From JAWLBR01 sp041687495 (lineage in GTDB: Bacteria > Bacillota > Limnochordia > DTU087 > JAAYGB01), in assembly GCA_041687495.1 (NCBI GenBank), contig JAWLBR010000005.1, positions 1-64,000 on the forward strand: DNA of 64,000 nucleotides, written 5' to 3'. Each line of letters starts with the position of its first letter. The stretch's first letter is position 1. Shown in pieces: positions 16,573 to 26,654 of this stretch. Below the pieces are notes generated by a model, which did not search any database, had not been told where the DNA came from, and saw only the letters and a program-made list of their open reading frames with translations. The translations under genes and the position numbers were made by a program.

Positions 16573-16743
16573 CTACCTCTTCGTCATGGTGTTGTCTTCT
16601 AGAACCCCAAGAATTTTCTGCTTCTCCTCTTCCAACTGCTCTTTGAGTTCACTGCCTATTTCTCGCCAACGCTCCGTTAATTCGTGCGGAAAAGACCACG
16701 TCTGCTGTCCGCCGGTACTGACTACCATCTCCTGGTGCATCAT
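16573..16743 (-). CDS. small helical protein at the end of the V-ATPase operon
   Basis: The 56-residue product starts at an ATG that overlaps the stop of the universal stress gene, with GGAGG upstream in that gene's last codons. The C-terminal two thirds is a charged amphipathic helix (ELTERWREIGSELKEQLEEE). I do not recognise a family. Translational coupling and position before the terminator mark it as a real last gene of the operon. It could bind the ATPase or the stress protein; that is a guess from context. Confidence 0.65.
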   Translation of the reverse strand: MMHQEMVVSTGGQQTWSFPHELTERWREIGSELKEQLEEEKQKILGVLEDNTMTKR

Positions 16744-17198
16744 TCCGAAACCTCCTCCGGCGTGATAATTACGGGACACGCTGCGTACTCAATAACCCGC
16801 TCGGCGACCGTCCCAATAGAGATGCGGCGGGGCCCTCGCTTACCGACCCGGGCCATGAGAATGCAGCTTGCGCCACTGCTTTCGGCCTCAGCAATAATTT
16901 CCTTATATGCCACACCCCTGCGCAGATGCGTCTCACAGCTGGATCCGTGATCTTCTGCCAGCTTTTGTACCGCCTTCAGATAGTTCTCTCCATTCCTGAG
17001 TAGCTCTCGTTCGATCTGAGCGGCTGGAACCGAGCCAAATCGGGCCAAGTCAGAAATTACCTGCTCATCAATAATGTGCAAGGCCGCCACTCTGCCGCCA
17101 CAGCCGCTGGCAGCAGTTAGTGCCATCTCGGCGGCTCCCAATGATTGAGCTGACCCATCCACTGGCACCAAGATCAGCCGAAAAAGCTCTTGAGTCAC
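16740..17198 (-). CDS. universal stress protein (UspA family)
   Basis: This single-domain UspA protein of about 152 residues begins with LILVPVDGSAQS and ends with the nucleotide-binding run GxxGxxxxxxS/T seen as RVGKRGPRRISIGTVAERV, followed by CPVIITP. It probably binds ATP. I favour a GTG start with GAGG seven bases upstream; a TTG overlapping the ntpD stop is nine bases earlier. It is tightly linked to the ATPase genes, a link that suggests control or protection of the ion pump under stress. Confidence 0.9.
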   Translation of the reverse strand: MTQELFRLILVPVDGSAQSLGAAEMALTAASGCGGRVAALHIIDEQVISDLARFGSVPAAQIERELLRNGENYLKAVQKLAEDHGSSCETHLRRGVAYKEIIAEAESSGASCILMARVGKRGPRRISIGTVAERVIEYAACPVIITPEEVSE

Positions 17199-17203
17199 AC
17201 GAA

Positions 17204-17824
17204 TCAACCTCTCTGCCGTGACTTACCCAACTTAAGAATGAACATCGACTCCCGTTCCCGCTCTTCGAGCGCCCCCTGAATACGGTGCAGCATCTGGCGA
17301 TACTCTGGTACGAAGACCTTTTCCAACGCGTTTACCCTCTTTTGAGTTCGACTGGCCTCTTCGGCCAGACGAGCCAAAGCCGTGTATGCCTCAGCCAGAT
17401 GGCAAAGCTGGACTAGCGCCTGTCGAAACGCAATACTGCTATCGTCAAGGGCAGGTGTATTCTCCATGAAGCTGTATTCCAAGCGTTCCTGCGACTCCTG
17501 CACCGACACCTCTGGGATAGGTACTCCCATAATACTGCGCTCGCGAATATCCAGGGTAACGGTATTCCTGGCCGCTAAAGCTGCTCTGCGAACTGTTTCT
17601 ATACCTGAGGCTAGGTGTGCAAGTTGCAGAGCATCGTAGGCCTGCCGCAGCGTCTGCTCGACCTCTTTGCGCTGTGCTTCCGCTTCATCTAGCCGGTCGA
17701 TGACTTCATGCATCAGTACATCCTGCTTTTCCTCCAACAATGAACTGGAGCTTTCCACAAACGCCAGTTCCTTGCGCAAGCGCAGCAGACTTCCGCTGGT
17801 CGTTGGAACATTTCGCAAAGACAC
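17204..17824 (-). CDS. ntpD: V-type ATPase subunit D (central stalk)
   Basis: The 206-residue protein matches V/A-ATPase subunit D: an N-terminal coiled coil beginning VPTTSGSLLRLRKELAFVES and a C-terminal coiled coil containing RRVNALE-like RTQKRVNALEKVFVPEYRQ. Together they form the antiparallel rotor shaft. It starts at GTG behind GGGAGG. It follows ntpB, as in other bacterial operons of this type. Confidence 0.95.
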   Translation of the reverse strand: MSLRNVPTTSGSLLRLRKELAFVESSSSLLEEKQDVLMHEVIDRLDEAEAQRKEVEQTLRQAYDALQLAHLASGIETVRRAALAARNTVTLDIRERSIMGVPIPEVSVQESQERLEYSFMENTPALDDSSIAFRQALVQLCHLAEAYTALARLAEEASRTQKRVNALEKVFVPEYRQMLHRIQGALEERERESMFILKLGKSRQRG

Positions 17825-17858
17825 GCTTTAGTACCTCCCCAATTACAGCTGCCATTGG

Positions 17859-19259
17859 CTACAGTGCAGGGTTGTAGTGTGCTTCGATTTCCTCACCAGT
17901 CAATCGCAGCAGCTCTCCCTTGGGCAGTGCGGACAAGGCCTGCCAACCGATGTCAAGGCTAGCATCCAGTGTTCTGAACTCATCCTGCCCCTGAGCAATG
18001 AACTCGTGCTCAAAGATTTCACCTGATCGCAGATAGCGTCGGTCTAGTTCTGAGAGTTCTTCTGCCCCGATTACTGCCGCCAGCGAGCGAATTCGCTGGA
18101 CTTCGGTGTAGGAGGCGTACAGCTGACTAGATACGTGGGGATGATCTGGCCGAGTATAGCCTTCGCCGATCCCATCTTTCATCAGTCGCGACAACGACGG
18201 CAATGCTGCGATGGGAGGATAGATACCCTTTTGCATCATCTCCCGAGACAAAACAATCTGCCCCTCGGTAATGAATCCGGTAAGGTCTGGCACCGGGTGG
18301 CCGATATCATCGTTGGGCATTGTCAAGATTGGAATTTGGGTGACCGAGCCCTCGCTGCCCGTAATTCTACCGGCCCGTTCGTAGATGGAGGCCAGATCGC
18401 TGTACAGGTAACCTGGGTAGCCTTTGCGACTCGGGAGTTCTCCCCGGGCACTGCTCACCTCCCGCAGGGCTTCTGCATAGTTGGTCATATCGGTCATAAT
18501 CACCAATACGTGCATATTCTCGACAAACGCCAGATATTCGGCCAAAGTCAAGGCGCTGCGGGGAATGATCAGCCTTTCCACCGATGGGTCATCGGCTAGG
18601 CTCAGAAACATTGCTGTGTTCTCCAACGCACCGCTTTCAGCTAGACTGCGGCGAAAAAACTCCGCTGTGTCATGGCCAACTCCCATGGCAGCAAAAACAA
18701 TGGCAAATTTGCCGGCACCCTCGGCGATACGAGCCTGTCTGGCAATTTGGATGGCCAGTTCATTGTGGGGTAAACCCGCCCCAGAAAAGATGGGCAACTT
18801 CTGGCCGCGAATCAGGGTGTTCATGACATCGATGCCTGCAATTCCTGTCTCAATGTAATCCCGTGGGTACACCCTGGCTGTGGGATTAATAGCTGGTCCT
18901 TCCACTGAGCGGCGTTCAACGCCCAAGGGAGCAGGTCCGCCATCCCGCGGTCGACCCAGAAAATCCAAAACCCGCCCTAACATGTCCACTGACACCGGTA
19001 CTTCTAGCGAATGGCCCAGGAACCTGACCGAGGTTTTGCTCAGATTTAAGCCAGAAGTACCTTGAAAAACCTGAACGGCAGCGACAGCTTCGGATACCTC
19101 TAGCACCCGTCCCAAGCGCCGGTGTCCGTCAATCCCAACAATCTCCACCATTTCGTCAAAAGCTACCCCACTAGCCCGCTCAACAAACACCATCGGTCCG
19201 GAGACCCCGCTGAGGCCTTGGTGTTCCCGCTGAACCTGTGCGGCGATTTGATCTACCAC
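17859..19259 (-). CDS. ntpB: V-type ATPase subunit B
   Basis: The 466-residue non-catalytic nucleotide-binding subunit. It has the beta-barrel N-terminus, the segment SGAGLPHNELAIQIARQA in place of a Walker A motif, and the SDLASIYERAGRI and VPDLTGFITEGQ regions conserved in B subunits. Together with subunit A it forms the A3B3 head in the cytoplasm. It starts at GTG behind GGGGGTGGG and follows ntpA by 18 bases. Confidence 0.97.
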   Translation of the reverse strand: MVDQIAAQVQREHQGLSGVSGPMVFVERASGVAFDEMVEIVGIDGHRRLGRVLEVSEAVAAVQVFQGTSGLNLSKTSVRFLGHSLEVPVSVDMLGRVLDFLGRPRDGGPAPLGVERRSVEGPAINPTARVYPRDYIETGIAGIDVMNTLIRGQKLPIFSGAGLPHNELAIQIARQARIAEGAGKFAIVFAAMGVGHDTAEFFRRSLAESGALENTAMFLSLADDPSVERLIIPRSALTLAEYLAFVENMHVLVIMTDMTNYAEALREVSSARGELPSRKGYPGYLYSDLASIYERAGRITGSEGSVTQIPILTMPNDDIGHPVPDLTGFITEGQIVLSREMMQKGIYPPIAALPSLSRLMKDGIGEGYTRPDHPHVSSQLYASYTEVQRIRSLAAVIGAEELSELDRRYLRSGEIFEHEFIAQGQDEFRTLDASLDIGWQALSALPKGELLRLTGEEIEAHYNPAL

Positions 19260-19277
19260 AATCCCACCCCCTCGTAC

Positions 19278-21047
<1,770 letters not shown>

Positions 21048-21089
21048 GACTATCCTCCCGAGGGCAGCCGCCTTTGGCCCGGTGCGCAG

Positions 21090-21776
21090 TTAGGCTAGGA
21101 ATCTGGCCACCAGAAATTCCTGTAGTGACGGCCACATTCTGTCTAGGCGCTGGTCAAAGGAATTATCCACCTTATTAATTCCAGCCTCGTCAGAAACGAT
21201 AACGCCCCCGACAATCGGGGCAGGCTCCTGTTTGAGAACAACCTGTAACCCATTGAGCTTTGGCTGGGCCTCCACCGCTTTCTCCACCAGCTGCGACATC
21301 CACTGTTGATCAACAATTGCTTGGTCCTTCCCGTTGAGCTGGATTAACGCTCGAGAACTGCCCAGCAGACAGATGCCCTGTACAGCAAGGTCTGATAGAA
21401 CCTGAGGATACTCAGGCGACAGAGAAATCTCCCCAAGCCGGGATCTTGCTTGTGCCAATACAGAATCCAGCATTAACTGCCGCTGCCCCATGAGGTGCTG
21501 TTTCCAGTCCCGACGAAACTCTGACCGAAGTTGTTCAGCCTGCCGCTGATTCGTCCTGTGCGCCTGGGTCATGGCCTGTCTGTAGGCTTGCTGGCTTGTC
21601 TCTAGGGTCTGAGTTAGCCGTCTATCAATCAATTCCGCCATAGAGGCGCATGCCTCTTCAACTTCGGCGACAGCCCTGTGCAGGATGTCGTCCACCAACG
21701 CCTGTACAGCCGTATCGCCCGAGTTAGCTTGGGCGTCTACATCGCTCGCTTGCGGCTTGCTGCGCACTGCAGCCAT
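21090..21776 (-). CDS. ntpE: V-type ATPase subunit E (peripheral stalk)
   Basis: The product is about 228 residues. A long helical N-terminal half is rich in Gln, Arg and Glu (residues about 30-120), followed by a globular C-terminal domain with GGVIVSDEAGINKVDNSFDQRL, the hallmark of subunit E. It pairs with the small G/H-like subunit as peripheral stalk. I choose an ATG with GAGGG eight bases upstream; a longer TTG-started frame runs into ntpF. The order F-E-A-B-D fits known bacterial V-ATPase operons. Confidence 0.9.
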   Translation of the reverse strand: MAAVRSKPQASDVDAQANSGDTAVQALVDDILHRAVAEVEEACASMAELIDRRLTQTLETSQQAYRQAMTQAHRTNQRQAEQLRSEFRRDWKQHLMGQRQLMLDSVLAQARSRLGEISLSPEYPQVLSDLAVQGICLLGSSRALIQLNGKDQAIVDQQWMSQLVEKAVEAQPKLNGLQVVLKQEPAPIVGGVIVSDEAGINKVDNSFDQRLDRMWPSLQEFLVARFLA

Positions 21777-21792
21777 TGGCATCACCCTCTTT

Positions 21793-22113
21793 TTACTCGG
21801 GATGTTCGGCTGGAGCCAATCCAATTAGATGCTTGGCTCGCTCAGCTTGTGACTGGATCTGCACGTTCCCGTACCGGCTAGGGATCTCAATCACCAACGG
21901 GATCGAACGGCTTCGTCGGAACTTCCGGAGCTGCCCTTCAATTCTATGAGCCCAGTGATCGGTAATCACCACTAGGCCTACGTCGGGGTTTCGTGTACAC
22001 TCAACGAACGCTTCCTGGGCTTCCTCAGCACTGCTGACGTGGTACCCAAACGCGCCCGCCAAGCGAAAGCCCGTCACTGTATCCCGATCTCCTATCACTC
22101 TGATCTCCGTCAC
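21793..22113 (-). CDS. ntpF: V-type ATPase subunit F
   Basis: The 106-residue subunit F (NtpG in Enterococcus naming) starts VTEIRVIGDRDTVTGFRLAGA, the family's Rossmann-like opening, and carries GLVVITDHWA in the middle. It binds the central stalk and modulates activity. I choose a GTG with GAGG upstream that aligns with the family start; a TTG 12 bases earlier also exists. Confidence 0.9.
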   Translation of the reverse strand: MTEIRVIGDRDTVTGFRLAGAFGYHVSSAEEAQEAFVECTRNPDVGLVVITDHWAHRIEGQLRKFRRSRSIPLVIEIPSRYGNVQIQSQAERAKHLIGLAPAEHPE

Positions 22114-22132
22114 AATCACCCTCAAAAAGCGG

Positions 22133-22345
22133 CTACAAGCGTCCTAGAATCAAGATGCTGATGATCAGCCCATAGATAGCCACGCCTTCAGCGAGGCCAA
22201 CAATGATAATCGCCCGACCAAACACTTCAGGTTTTTCGGCAATTGCCCCCAAAGCTGCTGCTCCGACAGTAGCCACCGCATACCCGGCTGCCAACGCTCC
22301 GATAGCTGTCGAGAGTGCTGCGGCAACGAATCCCCATCCTGCCAT
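22133..22345 (-). CDS. ntpK: V-type ATPase membrane ring subunit K (two-helix c-type)
   Basis: This 70-residue subunit makes one hairpin of two transmembrane helices, unlike the doubled four-helix NtpK of Enterococcus. The ion-binding glutamate is in GLAEGVAIYGL of the second helix. The Thr/Gln that follow this glutamate in sodium-binding rings are replaced by Gly-Val, and no glutamine is present in the first helix. A proton-binding ring is therefore more likely, though this is inference. The ATG follows GGAGGTG; a longer frame upstream overlaps the subunit I gene and is not used. Confidence 0.93.
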   Translation of the reverse strand: MAGWGFVAAALSTAIGALAAGYAVATVGAAALGAIAEKPEVFGRAIIIVGLAEGVAIYGLIISILILGRL

Positions 22346-22376
22346 CAGTGACACCTCCGTGTTATTGCGAGAACCG

Positions 22377-24341
22377 TTAAGCCCTTGGCCAAACCAACGG
22401 CGAGAACGGCTTACCTTCCCCGCTAAGAAACTTAGAAAAGAACTCATAAAACTCAAGGCGCAGTGTCTGGATGCCGACAATCAGACCTTCCAGGCCGATT
22501 ACCAGCAAATTTCCAAAGACTACAGCTGCCAGCCACCACAGCTGCCCCAACGGCAGCTGCCGCAGCCCATCAGCGATGGCGTATACGGCAATTCCCAGCG
22601 CCCCGTGGGCCAGGGCAAATGCAGATAAACGAATGAAAGAAACGGTATTTGTGACATACCGCAAGCCCACATCGAACAGACTCAGTAAGGTCTGCATGAT
22701 GCTTCTTCCCTCTTTGCCCTCGCCCCTCACTGCAAGCCAGCGATAGTGATGACCAAAGGCAAAGACACCACTGGAGATGCCGGCCGCTAACCACGCTATC
22801 TGTTGCCATGGCGCCGCTCCCAGGAGTAACGCTCCGACCCCTGCCAGCACGCCCCAATAGGCTAACCCGCTGAACACCCCAAATTCCCCAAAGACAGCTT
22901 CAAACCGATCACGCCTGGCCCAGTTGTTGGTCAAGTTTAAGGCAATCCCTACAGAGACAAAAACCGCACCAAATCCCAAGCCTGTCATCAACAGGGGGTT
23001 AATGTGCTCCATTGGATGCATCCAGATTGGGGCGATCAGCTCTTCACTGCCAAATACCGTCCCAAACAGCAGTCCAAATACCATCGCTGATGCGCCGCAT
23101 AGCGTCAACAGATGCCCAAACCCGCGTATTCCCGGTTGCCGCGCAAAGCCAATAGGGATTTTGCCCGCTGCTACCAGCATACCGGTGAGGGCAAGAACCA
23201 ATCCCTGGCCTACGTCACCAAACATGAACCCAAACATGAGTGAGTAGGTAAGACCCAAGATCAAGCTAGGATCCGTTTCCCCATACCTGGGCAGTCCATA
23301 GACCCGTACCAGTTGTTCGAAAGGGTTCAGCAGCCGCGGATTGGCCAGATCAACAGGTATATCCAAACCTAATTCTTCGGCCTTCTGCTCCGGTTCAGAA
23401 ACCTCCAGAAATACTGGACCGATCTCGGGTTGTCCGAGGAGGCTTTGCAGAGTGGAAAGATCCCTTTTCCTGACAAATCCTGCGATCACGGCCGTCGAGT
23501 CTGTGGCCTGGAGATGCTGTGTCCAGTCATATATTTGCAGTAAGCAAGCTAACCCCAGGTCTGCCTCCACTAACTGTGTTCCCATCTGGTTAGCCCACCC
23601 CAGCACTTGCCTGCGGACATCTGCTATTTGCCCTTCAAGTCGGGCCGCTTCTTCTCTGACTAATTCCTGCTCCTCGGCAGGGGTACCCTGACCGGGAGGA
23701 GGCTCAACTATACGCCAACCTAGACGCTGGGCTTGTTCCTCCAGGTATTGACACCGACTGCGCAAGGTAAGTACCAGCAGCCGTTGCGGTCCAGGCAAAT
23801 TGTCCATCACCCACATTGGCCCAACTGTACCTAACGGTAGTTCTGGCTCACTGCGAGCTCGAGCAGGCTCCAAGAGATAGAGCCGGGCAGAGCGCAGCTG
23901 GTGAACCTGCCGTAAAGGTACGTCGAGGAACGACCATTGGGCGAGGGCTGCCTCGACTTCCATGAGATGCTCGCGACTTCGTTTCAACTGTCCAAACCTC
24001 TCTGCCAGCGCAAGCAAAGGTTTCTCCATTTGCCCCAGGATGGCCTCAGCTAGACCTGGATTCCGCGAGCTCACAGCCGCTGTTTGGGCCGCCCGATTTG
24101 GCTCCGGAAGCGGAATGTCGATCATCCTGAATATTTTCTGTAGCTCTCCGGCTCGCTGCTTCAGCTGCTCAGCCCGGTATTGACTGGTTTCGTCCAATAA
24201 ATACGGCAGCGTTAATCCCTCGTTTTGGGGACTATCCACTAGATGCAGAATTCTCCCGTTAGCTAACGTCGCCAATACGTCCTTAACCTTGTGTTTGCTG
24301 CAGATGACCTGTGCGAAAGCCATGGCTTCAGGGCGAATCAC
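22377..24341 (-). CDS. ntpI: V-type ATPase subunit I (a-subunit)
   Basis: The 654-residue subunit has a soluble N-terminal half of about 330 residues with coiled coils, then about eight membrane helices starting at SLILGLTYSLMFGFMFGDVGQG, a conserved family motif. Arginine in the SFIRLSAFALAHGALG helix is the expected proton-path residue. It forms the stator half-channel beside the K ring. It starts at a GTG that overlaps the subunit C stop (GTGA); an ATG 18 bases further in is possible. Confidence 0.95.
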   Translation of the reverse strand: MIRPEAMAFAQVICSKHKVKDVLATLANGRILHLVDSPQNEGLTLPYLLDETSQYRAEQLKQRAGELQKIFRMIDIPLPEPNRAAQTAAVSSRNPGLAEAILGQMEKPLLALAERFGQLKRSREHLMEVEAALAQWSFLDVPLRQVHQLRSARLYLLEPARARSEPELPLGTVGPMWVMDNLPGPQRLLVLTLRSRCQYLEEQAQRLGWRIVEPPPGQGTPAEEQELVREEAARLEGQIADVRRQVLGWANQMGTQLVEADLGLACLLQIYDWTQHLQATDSTAVIAGFVRKRDLSTLQSLLGQPEIGPVFLEVSEPEQKAEELGLDIPVDLANPRLLNPFEQLVRVYGLPRYGETDPSLILGLTYSLMFGFMFGDVGQGLVLALTGMLVAAGKIPIGFARQPGIRGFGHLLTLCGASAMVFGLLFGTVFGSEELIAPIWMHPMEHINPLLMTGLGFGAVFVSVGIALNLTNNWARRDRFEAVFGEFGVFSGLAYWGVLAGVGALLLGAAPWQQIAWLAAGISSGVFAFGHHYRWLAVRGEGKEGRSIMQTLLSLFDVGLRYVTNTVSFIRLSAFALAHGALGIAVYAIADGLRQLPLGQLWWLAAVVFGNLLVIGLEGLIVGIQTLRLEFYEFFSKFLSGEGKPFSPLVWPRA

Positions 24342-25414
24342 ACCGCTTCACCTTCCGAGACTAGAGTACAAAGCAGCGGTCTCACCACATCCAGTTCCAG
24401 GCGGTATCTTTTGCTTTCAACAATGGTAGTGATATCATGCACCTCAAACTGCCTCCAGTATAGGTGTGCGATCACTGCTTCCGGGCTAAATGGTCTTCGC
24501 CGCAGTATCCGGGCTGCCTGCCAAAAAAGGTGACGCTCCAACTGCTCGGAAAACTGGGTAACGCTTATGTGCCAGTCACTCAAGGAGCCCCGACTTTTCC
24601 AGGCTGGCATGGCGTCAACAACATCACCCAAATCGTCAACGGAAGCCAACCTTTGCCTGGATCGCTCCTGCGAATAGGTACCGCGAGCAATCAGCAGTTG
24701 GTCGGTGCGCTCTGATGACATCCCAAAGTTCATCCGCAGCCTAGCCGCCCACTGTAGGTTGCGGATATCGATCTCCAGCTCAATTAAGCGTGTGACTGGG
24801 CTGTGATGGCCAAAGGCATTACAGGCAGCATCCCAAAGCCATCCGTATTGCTCCCGATCCAGATGATGTTCCAACGAGAACAGACTCTTTGTCTTTTCGT
24901 ACTCAAGTCTTGTGTCATCGACTATCTTCCGATAACCTGACTCGGCTAACACCCGCAAAACTTCATCAAGGGTGTGACAATGCATGCATAAATCCATATT
25001 GACAGCGGCGTACCGACCCAACCTAAACATCCAGTACTTTAGGTCGGGTACGGCTCCTTTGGATAATATCGCGCCCAAGACTGTCTTGATATTGGCGACT
25101 TCAAACCTTCTTACGAATGCCCGGACTACTGGGTTCATCTTGACCGGTGCAAATCGGGATATTTTCATGGCATCAGTAATCACGATCTGCTTCAGGCGAT
25201 GTTCCAGTGGCCGCAGCAGCCTTTGAATCGAACTGCGGGGGAAGACGGCGCCATAGGCCGATTGCTGCAGATACTCGATGGCCTCGGTGACGTCTCCAGT
25301 CCGGGCTAGCTCTAACAGACCATTTCCACCAAGGGCTTGCCCATGCAGCGCCTGAACTACTGCTCCCGCCGCCGCGTACGCTGTCACTTCTCCCACATCT
25401 GCCACCGCCCTCAC
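24338..25414 (-). CDS. ntpC: V-type ATPase subunit C (d-type, AC39)
   Basis: The 358-residue, largely helical protein fits the V-ATPase C/d (AC39) family by size, helical character and position between the G/H-like and I subunit genes. Features such as LLRPLEHRLKQIVITDAMKISRF and EIDIRNLQWAARLRMNFGMS recall the family's LENLK-type segments. It sits on the K ring as socket for the central stalk. The GTG start is uncertain; several GTG codons lie in the first 30 bases. Confidence 0.85.
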   Translation of the reverse strand: MRAVADVGEVTAYAAAGAVVQALHGQALGGNGLLELARTGDVTEAIEYLQQSAYGAVFPRSSIQRLLRPLEHRLKQIVITDAMKISRFAPVKMNPVVRAFVRRFEVANIKTVLGAILSKGAVPDLKYWMFRLGRYAAVNMDLCMHCHTLDEVLRVLAESGYRKIVDDTRLEYEKTKSLFSLEHHLDREQYGWLWDAACNAFGHHSPVTRLIELEIDIRNLQWAARLRMNFGMSSERTDQLLIARGTYSQERSRQRLASVDDLGDVVDAMPAWKSRGSLSDWHISVTQFSEQLERHLFWQAARILRRRPFSPEAVIAHLYWRQFEVHDITTIVESKRYRLELDVVRPLLCTLVSEGEAV

Positions 25415-25417
25415 ATT

Positions 25418-25741
25418 TCATGGGTCGAGTCCCCAGACTTGCCTCAGCACCTCGTCCACCGCTAGCGGGATCTGCTCTTGCTGCGCTCTTGCTTTCTCTG
25501 TATGCTCCCGCTGCCAGTCGGACAATGCTGCTTCATTTTCTTGCCGTACAGCCTCTTCCAGCTCATCCCATTGCCGCTGACCATCTTCTCTTGCCTTCTG
25601 GCGGACCTGCTCATCGTATTCCTCGAGCTGCGTGTGTAGACGGGACTCCACGCGTTGGCGGATCTGGTCGAGAGAGTCAATGGCGTGTGCAGCCTTATGC
25701 TCCGCAGCGGTAATCCTTCTCAAAGCATCATTGATGTCCAT
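25418..25741 (-). CDS. V-type ATPase G/H-like peripheral stalk subunit
   Basis: The 107-residue protein is almost wholly coiled coil (AAEHKAAHAIDSLDQIRQRV onward), rich in Glu, Gln and Arg, as expected of the small stalk subunit that pairs with subunit E. It is the first gene of the V-ATPase operon and its stop lies three bases before subunit C. I start at ATG (MDINDALRR) with GAGGG upstream; a longer frame has no supporting ribosome site. Confidence 0.8.
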   Translation of the reverse strand: MDINDALRRITAAEHKAAHAIDSLDQIRQRVESRLHTQLEEYDEQVRQKAREDGQRQWDELEEAVRQENEAALSDWQREHTEKARAQQEQIPLAVDEVLRQVWGLDP

Positions 25742-25872
25742 ACTATCCCTCAATTTTCCCCCAAGGCTAACAAAAGGATACCCTGGCTCCACTCTTTTGA
25801 TACCACGAGGGTCTGTGGCGATCAAAAACGCGCAAAAGGCGCCTACCCCTATGGGATAAACGCCTTGTCATC

Positions 25873-25878
25873 ATTATA
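25873..25878 (-). promoter_or_regulatory. likely -10 element of the V-ATPase operon
   Basis: A perfect TATAAT on the minus strand lies about 130 bases before the first ATPase gene. No good -35 sits at 16-18 bases, so the promoter is uncertain. The leader between holds a short GCGC-stem hairpin followed by TTTTT. Confidence 0.35.
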
Positions 25879-25910
25879 CTTAATCTCACCGGCCACAGCT
25901 TGTCATGCCT

Positions 25911-26654
25911 TTAGCCCACAGCCACCACTGTCCTCAGACCCCGGACTTGCACCTCCGAGAAGTAAGCCAATAGCCTTGTGCGCATCGAAAGCAACCACTG
26001 CTCAGACCCCTGCTCGTCACTGACAAAACTGGGATCCAACGTCATCCCGGATTGGTATGCCTGGAGAGCATAGCGCTTTGCTCCCTGCAGCCACTGCCCA
26101 ATACTGGTAAAATCCTGCTGAGAGAGCAGACTGCGGGGACTGGTGGTGCGAAACTCGTAGTCCACCACTCCCGTAAGCAGAAGCGCGGCCGATTCCTGCA
26201 CTGCACCCGTATCCACGGGAACTCTACAGACTTGGCTGTAACGCTCCAAGGGTGCTTTGACATCCATAGCTACATAGTCCACTAGCTGCCCGACAACCAG
26301 ACGCTCAAGCACCTGAGGTTTGGTTCCATTGGTGTCCAGTTTGATCGAAAGCCCTAACTGCTTAATCTCGGCAAAAAATTCCACCAACCCTTGCGCTGGC
26401 TGAAGGGTTGGTTCCCCTCCAGAGATACACACCCCATCCAACAGGTGTGCCCGCCGTGACAGACCGGCAAGCACCTCATTCGCCGCAAGTCCCGGCAATA
26501 CACCGCTTGAGATGACCAAGCTGGGATTGTGGCAGTATGGGCAACGAAGATTGCACCCAGCGAAAAACACCGTATCGCAGATACTTCCGGGAAAATCTAC
26601 TAGGCTGGTTTTCTGAACTCCACTGATGTGCAAGCTGCTTCCACCTTTGGTCAT
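25911..26654 (-). CDS. nrdG: anaerobic ribonucleotide reductase activating enzyme (radical SAM)
   Basis: The 247-residue radical-SAM protein carries CNLRCPYC near residue 34 for its [4Fe-4S] cluster and GEPTLQ downstream. It makes the glycyl radical on NrdD using S-adenosylmethionine. Its ATG overlaps the nrdD stop, so the two are coupled. Related activases serve pyruvate formate-lyase, but the neighbour settles the call. Confidence 0.93.
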   Translation of the reverse strand: MTKGGSSLHISGVQKTSLVDFPGSICDTVFFAGCNLRCPYCHNPSLVISSGVLPGLAANEVLAGLSRRAHLLDGVCISGGEPTLQPAQGLVEFFAEIKQLGLSIKLDTNGTKPQVLERLVVGQLVDYVAMDVKAPLERYSQVCRVPVDTGAVQESAALLLTGVVDYEFRTTSPRSLLSQQDFTSIGQWLQGAKRYALQAYQSGMTLDPSFVSDEQGSEQWLLSMRTRLLAYFSEVQVRGLRTVVAVG

